DNA from: Putridiphycobacter sp965230485 | GTDB lineage: Bacteria > Bacteroidota > Bacteroidia > Flavobacteriales_D > Crocinitomicaceae | Reading direction: 5' to 3' | DNA: 64,000 bases | NCBI GenBank assembly: GCA_965230485.1 | Contig: CBDDLA010000001.1 | Location: forward strand, 1,054,001-1,118,000 | Notes under the pieces: model-generated | Told to the model about the DNA's origin: nothing | Database searches by the model: none | The model's input: only the letters and a program-made list of their open reading frames with translations | Shown: piece after piece, positions 26,274-35,000 of the stretch | How positions within the stretch are numbered: the stretch's first letter is position 1 | Layout of the letters: every line of letters begins with the position of its first letter | Position numbers and translations under genes: made by a program

Positions 26274-26634
26274 AAATATCTATAATTAAATTTATTAAGA
26301 TAGCAATATTTAAATTATGAAGTTCCTGAAATCTAATTTTTACTAATATTTAGCTCCATAAAGGGGTTTTTATTATTCTACCGAGAGAAACTTATATTAT
26401 CTTCTTACAGCAAAATAGTCCCATTTTATCAAAACAAAAAGGGTATACGAAGCTACTATCGTAGCCCTTTTCTCTATTTGATTAAAATAGCACAAGAAGT
26501 CGCCTAAGAATTTGATTTAAAACTAATTTTAAGCCTCTTTAAGTCCGATTTATTAAAGATTTACTATATTACTTCAAATGAGATTTAATATCGTTGTAAT
26601 ATAGTGCTATAACACATAAACTGTTGACATAAAA
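26274..26634. other. 360-bp intergenic region with a bidirectional-type hairpin
   Basis: No coding frame is evident. A hairpin at about 26436-26471 (AAAAGGG paired with CCCTTTT, flanked by TACG/CGTA) has A-runs before and T-runs after it and could stop transcription in either direction. The remainder is AT-rich with no strong feature. Confidence 0.5.
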
Positions 26635-27348
26635 ATGGAAGAATTGAATTTTAAAAAAGAGTTAAGTAAAGTAATGAGATATGAAAATAGAGGTGTATTT
26701 GATACAACCTGTCAGTATATTATTTTTTTACTTGACAAAATTGAGAAGGATTTTAATATTTCATACTTATTAATCAAGAAAATCAATTTGGAATATGATA
26801 AAGTTAATTGAGATTCATATACAGAGCTATTCTGGGGAGTTGAATCTTTATTGAGTCATTATTCTAAATTAATTAAAGTTATCAAAGTATCTCTTGAGAT
26901 GCCTGATAAAATATTTATCAACCTTCAAAATATTAAACTTGATAAAACACTACATGAAAGCACATTACCAATAAGAAACAGTATTGAACATTTTGAAGAA
27001 AGAATAAAGTCATTTGAGACTAAGCTTGATCATTTTTCTAAAGTTAGCTACACTGATCAAAATATTAACTGGAATTTGGTTTTAGGTAAGGGAGGTATTA
27101 GCTTCTCAGGATTCAAGAAATCAAATAATATCTCTGATATAATTATAACTAACCTGATCTATTCCAATTGGATTCGTGAAGGAAAAAATCTTGCTCCAAT
27201 AGACATAAAAGTAATAGATATTTGGAATGATGTTAAGGCGATTTACAACTTGACGCTTCAGAATATTATAAGGAAAAATAAGGAGGTTGGATACAATGGC
27301 CCCCCAAGTATAGGAGCAATTAGTATTTTTGGTTATCCAGACAAATGA
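26635..27348 (+). pseudogene. Unknown gene interrupted by one in-frame TGA
   Basis: A continuous frame of 237 codons begins at the ATG at 26635 and ends at 27348, broken only by TGA at 26809-26811 (codon 59). The flanking residues read ...LEYDKVN [TGA] DSYTELFWGVESLL..., which looks like one protein; a single G-to-A change of a Trp codon (TGG to TGA) would explain it. The downstream part alone, from an internal start near 26851, is 165 aa. The reading is helical and charged at the N-terminus (MEELNFKKELSKVMRYENRG), then a mostly alpha/beta region. No known family is recognised. Probably a recently inactivated cargo gene; a sequencing error is an alternative. Confidence 0.65.
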
Positions 27349-27424
27349 ATTAAACCATTCTAAGCTTGTATTTCTTAGGATTTACAGTTTTACTCTTGAC
27401 AGCTTATTACTGTCTTCTGATAGC

Positions 27425-27553
27425 CTAATTTAGATGATCTAAAATTGATGTTTGAAGAGGAAATAAGGTATTCTTCAAAAAAGTATACTCAACATTGTCG
27501 CCAAAACAATTAATAAGTTTTTCAAACACATCAATCCCCAAAGGTGATTTCAT
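27425..27553 (-). pseudogene. Degenerate ORF fragment in a 466-bp gap
   Basis: A 42-aa reading (MKSPLGIDVFEKLINCFGDN...) has natural codon and amino-acid texture. Its frame is open for about ten more codons upstream, and codons in a second frame further upstream (IADDENY) look like an earlier part of the same protein. This suggests a decayed gene. The rest of 27349-27814 shows no other coding signal; just before the next gene an imperfect GGGCTTCGCC-T8 motif (27777-27794) may be a terminator. Confidence 0.35.
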
Positions 27554-27814
27554 AATCTTGTCACAAATTTTGATGTCTAATAATTTTCATCATCCGCAAT
27601 TCAATAATCTTTTTTGAAACTATCGAAATAATAGCTTCCAAAAATCTTCCATTGCTTAATAATTGTGCTCGCCTGCTAATTCTTGTTACCAAGTGTTTGT
27701 AAGCAAAGCTTAAAACATATCAGATGGTTCCGTCATTATCATGACTCCCACCCTCTGAGTAACAAGAAAACTCGCAGGGCTTCGCCTTTTTTTTAACTTT
27801 CAAATCTTATTATT

Positions 27815-28174
27815 ATGAATAACAATGAAATATTACACAATTTAAGCCTATTTAATGGCTCTGAAAATCTATTTAAACACCAAATAGGTAATATCTCTAT
27901 CAATTATACTGATGGAATACTATATTTAGCTGAAAACACTAACTGCTATTGGCTTTTAGATATTATTTTATCTTATCAACCATCACCAATTTTAAAAAAT
28001 GACCATTTTCAAGTTTGGAAGCTGATTAAAAACAACAATTCTTGGATTATTGCTTGTTCAGATGGTGATAATAATCTGCTTTTAGACCAAGATATTGAAT
28101 ATTCTGACTTTCCTTTTAATACAATTACTCTATGGTTTGTTAATGATGTTTTAATGCTGCCTAGTGAGTATTAG
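27815..28174 (+). CDS. DUF6876-like small protein (mobile-element cargo type)
   Basis: 119 aa. The pattern LAENTNCYWLLDIILSYQ near 39, FQVWKLI near 68 and the terminal LMLPSEY match what I recall of DUF6876, a family found on plasmids, conjugative elements and prophage-like islands of Bacteroidota. Function unknown; no catalytic motif is visible. The acidic composition and isolation from neighbours fit an accessory gene. Family identification is from memory of the motifs and should be taken as moderate. Confidence 0.62.
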   Translation: MNNNEILHNLSLFNGSENLFKHQIGNISINYTDGILYLAENTNCYWLLDIILSYQPSPILKNDHFQVWKLIKNNNSWIIACSDGDNNLLLDQDIEYSDFPFNTITLWFVNDVLMLPSEY

Positions 28175-28177
28175 CTT

Positions 28178-28289
28178 TTCCCTTAAAGGGAATCCTTAGT
28201 TTACTTTCTCAAGGGACGCTGCCATGTAGCTAGTTGTTTCCCTTATATGGGAAATCTTAGTTTACTTTCTCATGGTGTGGTGCCCTGCA
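28178..28289. repeat. Direct repeats with palindromic heads near the end of the toxin operon
   Basis: TTAGTTTACTTTCTCA occurs at 28196-28211 and 28257-28272, each preceded by a small palindrome (TTCCCTTAAAGGGAA at 28178-28192; TTTCCCTTATATGGGAAA at 28237-28254). The second copy continues into GGTGCCCTGCA, and a third shortened copy, CTTTCTCA with GTGTTGTGCCCTGCA, is at 28421-28445, immediately after the immunity gene. Meaning unknown; possibly recombination footprints from toxin/immunity exchange. Confidence 0.7.
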
Positions 28290-28372
28290 ATTATACCAGA
28301 AGGCGAAAACATCAGAAATAAAAAGAGCATTAAACCTATCAATATTAAAATGATTCCTCCAGCTTTTTTCAC
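28262..28372 (-). CDS. Possible 36-aa membrane peptide (GTG start)
   Basis: Reading MKKAGGIILILIGLMLFLF from a GTG at 28372-28370, a single hydrophobic helix with a basic N-terminus and the ending HHTMRK. Seven codons upstream of it, in the same frame, lies ATGAGTGATTTA... stopped by a TAG, so the gene may be the remains of a 46-codon protein. Its 3' end is inside the repeat described at 28178. Low confidence as an expressed gene. Confidence 0.32.
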   Translation of the reverse strand: MKKAGGIILILIGLMLFLFLMFSPSGIIAGHHTMRK

Positions 28373-28463
28373 ATCCTAAGTTTGATTTAAATCACTCATA
28401 TACAATAATTTTCAAGAGTGCTTTCTCAGAGTGTTGTGCCCTGCAGTGAACCATCACCTTTGC

Positions 28464-29087
28464 CTAGGTACTCGAAAAATTACTGATGAAGACCTCTTTA
28501 TAAATAACATTCCTACTTTTATATTTTTCTAGAATCAATTTTACTTCATCATTTACTAATATTCTTCCTCTTGCAACCTTAAAAACCTTATTTCCTTGAT
28601 TTTCTCTTTGACTAGGTCCAAATAACTCCCATGTTCTAAGAATCTTGTTTTCAAAAAAACAGTCATTTTCAGAATAATAATATTCGGGCTCTTCTTTCCA
28701 ATCGTCATAAAAACCATTGTTATTGCAAATTTCACAAGGCTCCTCTTGTATAATTCCCTTACTTCTATTTGAAACTTTAGGAGCTATTGAGATAGGCGCA
28801 ACAACATAATAATCAATTTTATCTCCTGATAAAAACAAATTTTTAAAATTATTTTTACTAACACCAAGATTAGTTATTTCTGTAAAAATTGATTTTGAAA
28901 AAACGAAATCTCTTAATACTGTGACATCTATATCATATTTTGGTTTTGTTTTCACATTAAGACCTTTTTTCAGAGCTACTCCATTGGTGCACCCTTTACA
29001 AGTGTCATTAAAATTATAGCTATCCTTATCATCAATACCATCAGAAAACCAACCATCCTTATTTAAAAGTAACACGTACCACTTCAT
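28464..29087 (-). CDS. Putative immunity protein for the adjacent RHS toxin
   Basis: 207 aa with no signal peptide, so cytoplasmic as expected of an immunity protein. It starts 3 bp after the toxin's stop and is the last gene of the operon. CKGC near 32 and CEICNNNGFY near 118 look like zinc-type Cys pairs; WELFGPSQRENQGNKVFKV follows. The layout resembles myxobacterial CxxCG-type immunity proteins, but I cannot place it in a named family. Assignment rests on position and cytoplasmic localisation, not on recognised homology. Confidence 0.62.
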   Translation of the reverse strand: MKWYVLLLNKDGWFSDGIDDKDSYNFNDTCKGCTNGVALKKGLNVKTKPKYDIDVTVLRDFVFSKSIFTEITNLGVSKNNFKNLFLSGDKIDYYVVAPISIAPKVSNRSKGIIQEEPCEICNNNGFYDDWKEEPEYYYSENDCFFENKILRTWELFGPSQRENQGNKVFKVARGRILVNDEVKLILEKYKSRNVIYKEVFISNFSST

Positions 29088-29090
29088 AAC

Positions 29091-32000
29091 TTATTCATTA
29101 ACATATTTTTCTATTGCTTTAATCCAATCTGGATTATCCTTATAAACATCTCTATAAATGTCTAATAATTGATTTTTTGATAACTGCTTACCTTTTGTCA
29201 GCTTTGCAAGCTTTGAGGTATACTGTTGATGATCAATTTTCGACAACAATACTGCCGGAGCATTATCCGTATTCATACCTAATCGTTTTAAATGAGCTTT
29301 TTCAAAAATATGATGAGCTTGAATCTCCATTCCAAATCCTAGTCCTTTTTTTATCTTTGTCCACTCTTTATAGGACTTTATTGTCCCTTGCTTCATCCCT
29401 TTAAGTACTGTTTTTACTCCAGCTGTAGTAACATCAACAGTAGCATTACCTACTTTTATAAAAAGTGCTGTAATACCTGCTTTAGCAAGTGCCTCCCCTG
29501 GAATGACATCAAGTATACCTAATGCTTGTTCCCAACCAGATAACTCTTCACCAGTCATCCAGTCTTTTCCTGTACTCCAACCATAAATAGTCCCAGGAAC
29601 TGCCATTACTAAGCGTGAAATCATCTCAACTGGAGCAGGTGGTGTTTTCAAATACCAATTGTCAAGCCACATCCCAAGGCCATATAATGACCATTGTGCA
29701 TTTAAACTCCAATTATAGTATTCATAACTATGCTCCAACCCAACTCCTCTACTGGCAAGAACACTTTTTAATTCACTCTTAGTCATTGATGCAGTAAATA
29801 CGGTAGTAATTTTGAATTGTAAATCTCCAAAATCTACAGTGTTAGTTATGGTGTAACTATCATCTTTAACATTATGCACTAAGGCTCCTTTATTACCAGT
29901 TGTAGCTTCTAGATGCTCTTGAAAGAACATCATAGCCTTCTTATGATCAGGTGGATCAGCGTCGGCACCGCTGGCATCAGTAAAATAAATTGGATTACCG
30001 TCAAAGGCATTATAAGGAGATTGCCATGGGTGCGTTACCGGATCCAAAGACTTCCACCTCCCTATCCTAGCATCATAGGCCCTAAACATAGTTGTATACG
30101 TATTCCCTTCTCCTGATACTTCATCATCTTTCTCCATGCCATTGAACCCGTATCTATACTCATTACTAGAGAATGATCTTGTAGGCATTGGGGAGCCATA
30201 TGGATAGTAATCTGTCCAAGCTATTAGTTCTGGTTCATTAGAAACTACACCAGCAGTAATATCTTCAAAACCTCTTCTGTCTGATACAACCGCTCTAACA
30301 TTGCCCAGATGGTCTTTAAACTCATAGTGCTTAGTACCAACTAAACGACAGAGATTTTGAGTCTGATTATCTACATTCAAAATTTTATGTGGTTGGCTTG
30401 GTAAACTGCTTAATAGGCTATAATTGGTTGGGGCTAATGCATAGTTAAAATTTGGTGCTATCACGCCCTGTTCCAAGCTATTTAATGTGTTTGCAGCTTC
30501 TTCTGTTGGAACATAATAATACAAATCCTTACCACGGCGGACCTCACTATATTGATTTTCACCAGGGACCATTGTAAAAGCCAATGTACCATCAGTCACG
30601 TTATAATAGTGTACTTGTTTTTCGCTACCATCCATAACTGTTACGTCAGTTGGATTTAAACTGTTTTCTTCAAATATACCATTTTGTCCAAAATAAAGGC
30701 TATTATCAGTTGTAAAATCCACTGAGGCTTTACCATATGTACCATAATGTGCCGCCAAGTCTAAGTTTGGTTCAGCATGATAATTTCGGGTAATTACTTC
30801 GGTATTGGCTACCGAAAGCTTATCTCCCGACAATTCAAGGGCATTAATTTCTACCACTTGGTGTGCAAAACCACTTATTTCATTCTTACGATTATAGTAA
30901 ACCAGCATATTACCATCTCTACTAATTTGGATTTCACCTTGGCCAAATTTATCCCCACTCTCTAAACTTGCGATTATGGTTTCAACTGGAATTGAATTTG
31001 GAATTCCATCAAATTCATAAGCTACAATTTCGGTAGTTCCAATACAATAATCTCCGGTCTGAGGAATATATCGTGAAGTGTAGAGGATAGAGCGTTCATT
31101 AATATGGTCTTCAATAACTGCCATATGCTGACCATATTGAAAATCAGTATTCAAAACAGTATTAATGGTTTCAACTTCAGCTTTTTCTTCTCCTACTGCC
31201 CCCCATCCCTGAGCCTCAGTATTAATAACATGGCTTTGTAATTGTCTATTTTCATCAACAGTAAACAGCCTAAAATAGTTATTTTGTCCTACTACCTGAC
31301 TCAATATTGGTTTAGTCCCTTTAAATACTTGACTGATGTCTTCGGTACCCTTTACAAGTTCACCATCCGAGTTTAACACGAGACATTGGTTAAGGGATTC
31401 AACTGTATTACCTACAACAGCTTTTCCCAGATAATCTTCAACCACTACTGCGTATAGTTCCACCTCCTTATCTGTATTTTCCCCAACTGCTAGTCCATTT
31501 TTAATTTTTCCATAATAGGTATCAGATAAAACATTAGGATCAGTAACATTTATCGTATGTGGAGAATTGTCGGCAAAAGCAGTTTGAAGTATTTCACATT
31601 GACAGAATGTACTTTGGTTGGTTCCGTCTCCTAAAGTTTGTGAATGATCAATTGCACTCATAATCCATTCCGATAGTTCTGTTATAGTGCTTGTACCGTC
31701 TTCATTATAATTTATGATTGGTAAATCATCTCCTGTTTCAAAAGCCCACGATTGAAGAGTAATTTCTTCAGTTTCCAAGCCAATTCTTTGGCTACCATAA
31801 ATAGGACGTTCTTTTAAACTCAATTGAGCAATTTGATCTGTTGTAGAATTGTTGTCATCCCCATCAATAATATCAACTTCGTAAACAGCCATTACATTGC
31901 CTGATGCATCTAGTACATAGCGGGTAATAACAGTATTTAGTTCAGGATTATTGTCTAAATCTGAGATAAAGGTTTTCCCTATGCGGTTATCCATAGCATC

Positions 32001-35000
32001 ATAGTGGAATGTAATGCGCTGGTTTTTAACCGTACTTGTACCTGTTGGAGTCAACGATTTATCAATAGTCTTAATTTTACCCGTGACAGTCCAAGCAATA
32101 TTAATAGTGACATCATTTTCTACAGTATTAATGATTTCTTTGCCTGTTTCTTGAATAAGGTTTCCTGATGCATCATATACATAGCTTTTGTTGCCATATA
32201 ACTCTCCTGACACCATTGAACTGGCATTTTCCGTAACGCTCACTAGTTGGTTACTTTGCTTGGCATTATTCAAACCGGCAGAACCACCAGGGTCACTTGC
32301 ATTTGGATTAGTATAAAAATATTCAAGGTTGTCTGATATTGTTCCACCCTGGTTATGTCTTTTTAAAGTATGTAAATTTCCATTTCTGTCAAAAGTATAA
32401 TCTGTTTGAAATTTAGTATTTGTAGATGGTGTGTAAATTACATCAGTTGAACTTGTATTGGTATAATATTTACTGCTTTTTATTCTGTTCAGGTTATCAT
32501 AGGTGTAAGTACTAATATTCGTTTCACTTTCGAGAGGAAGATCCGGATTGTTAGTGTTCGTTCTACTGGCCCATGAGCTAATATTTCCATTGTATAAATC
32601 ATGAGTTGCAATATTTGTATGATCGCCTCCCGCATAGGCATTTGACTTTTCAAATAGATTTCCTGTTCGCTTAAAATCATCTTTAAAATAACCCAAGGTC
32701 ATACCAAAAACATCTTTTAAGAAATGACTTGAAGTTGAACCATCATGTCCTGGATCAAAAGCAGCAGTATTTTTGGCATTATTGATTCCTTTTAGCCATC
32801 CTTGAATGGTATACGCGTAGTCTGTCCCTTGAATAGAATCTTCACCTATTTCTTCACGTTTAAGTGGACCATGGTAATAATATTCATAGCTGGCATCTTG
32901 ATCCCAAAGAATACCATCTCTTGACGTTTCTACATTAACAAGTCTATTGTCAGAATCGTAATTGTATCGGTGAAAATATTTATCTGGTCGGTTTTCATTG
33001 TACTTCACTTCTTTTACATTTCCGCTTATTAAATCGTACTCGTAACTGATGTAATTTTCACCAATCGTTGGATCTTCCTGAATTAACCACTTCACATTTC
33101 CATGCACATCATAGCTATAATGGGTTTTATATTGATCATTTAACGTGCTTAGGTCACCATCCTCATCTTTTATGACATGGCTTACCCTATTTTGAATATA
33201 GGTTTGGCCCTGGCCATAATAAGTGGCACTTGATGCATTACTATAAATAGTTTTCACTATTTCGGTACCTGTATACGGAAAATTGGCATCCATACTTAAC
33301 AGCAAGTTATTTGAAGCTGTTAATGTATTAAAATCTAGTCCAGACTCCTGACTTTCTCCAGCTTCAATCATACGACCCAATGCATCATATTTGGTGTAAC
33401 TGTATGCATTTATTGCTTTTTGACGAGCACTCTGTGAAAAGCGGAGGCGCTTTAAGTCATCATAAATAAATTTACTTACGCCTCCATCAGGTGTTTTTTG
33501 AACAATTAACTCACCAAGGCTGTTATAATCATACTCAGTTACTAACCTATGATCAGGATAAGAGTTACTTGGTGCTGCTCCATTACCTGACCTAAAATTT
33601 TTTATGGCTGCTACTTTCGATCCACTAAAAAAGTCAACTCCCTCTGGTGGCACTGTTTTAGTAAGATTTCCTGCCCGATCGTAGTAAAATAATGTGTATT
33701 GTTGTTGTTCAAGGGCATAGCTAATATTTAGTTCGTCTGAAAAGTTTTCTTTGGTAAGACATGCTTCTTTAAAGTTAGCTGTCACAGTTTCTTTTTGTTC
33801 TATAATACAATCTGATAATTTGTTAAGTAAATGGTCACCTGCGTAACTAAATTCAACAGCTAAATCTATATCAATATCCTCTTCTTCTTCTTCAACAGTT
33901 TGCCCAAAAGCAAATTTAAAAGTTAGGCCATGACTACTAGTGGGTTCAGAGATTGCGAAACTACTCGAGGACTCAGTACACCCATAGGCATCTGTTACTT
34001 TTACTACGTAATTTCCTGGCGCCAAATTATTTGAGCTTGGGTTATCGGTTGTAGAAATAAGTTGAGTTGTGGCATCTGGTAATTGTAAAATCCAATCGTA
34101 TGTAAATGGTCCTATCCCTCCATTTACGGTTACAGTAATATCGCAATCGTTTGGTGGAGAAGGCGCAACCACATTTGAAATAGTGGTTGCCATTACACTA
34201 GTGATTTGATCAGTCAATACACATCCTGTTTCATTGTCAATTACTTCTACATCATAAACAACCCCTGGTGTTGTTAATTCTAATACTTCAGGGGTGTAAT
34301 TACTAATTGAAACACCTCCTTCTTCCCAATCGTATTGAAATTGCCCACTTCCACCTGATGCTGAAACAAAAACGGAACCGTATACAAAGTCAACTAAATC
34401 TCCATTTTCGTCATAATCACCACAACCAATGGGTGTGCTTCCCATTGTTAATACCATGGGGTTTGTTGGCTCAACAACTACTTCTTGTGCAAAACTACAA
34501 CCATTATTAGCTAATGCTGTTACTAAATATGTTCCTGAAGATAATGTTTCAACATTTGAAGTTCCAACAGTTGTTCCGTTAGCATTTTGCCAAGTATAAG
34601 TGAAGGTAGCAGAAGGATCGTTGCTAAGTGTTGCACTTGCAGTTACATCTGTTTGCCCACCAGATTGGCAAACGGATGTATTTGTAAAGCTGATAAAAAT
34701 TGTTGGAGATTGCATTTGAACCGGTTCACTTGTCAGAATACAACCTGCACCTCCTTCATAAACAGGTGGTGTAATTTCAACACTTGCAAAATAAATCCCC
34801 GGTCCGGTACTTAATGGGTTTAAGTTAAGATCAGTATTAAGTACTGTATTAGGATCATTGGCATTAAACCATTGTATACTTCCACTTGTAATCGTTGCAC
34901 TGGTAGTATTATTGGATAAAGAGGCTAATATTGTTCCATTGGAGCAGTCTACCGTGGTCGGCGTCAAAGTTAATGTGGGTCCGTCATATACAATATTAAT

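Noticed and set aside
26809..26811. TGA in 26635-27348 as a selenocysteine codon.
   Set aside because: No SECIS-like hairpin follows and the protein shows no redox motif at the site; a nonsense change of a Trp codon is simpler.
28178..28445. Repeats at 28.2-28.4 kb as a CRISPR array.
   Set aside because: Only two full copies with divergent ends, no regular spacer length and no cas genes.
24840..28463. 24.8-28.4 kb as a complete integrated element.
   Set aside because: No integrase and no second far-side copy of the tRNA end in the window, so only a remnant can be supported.
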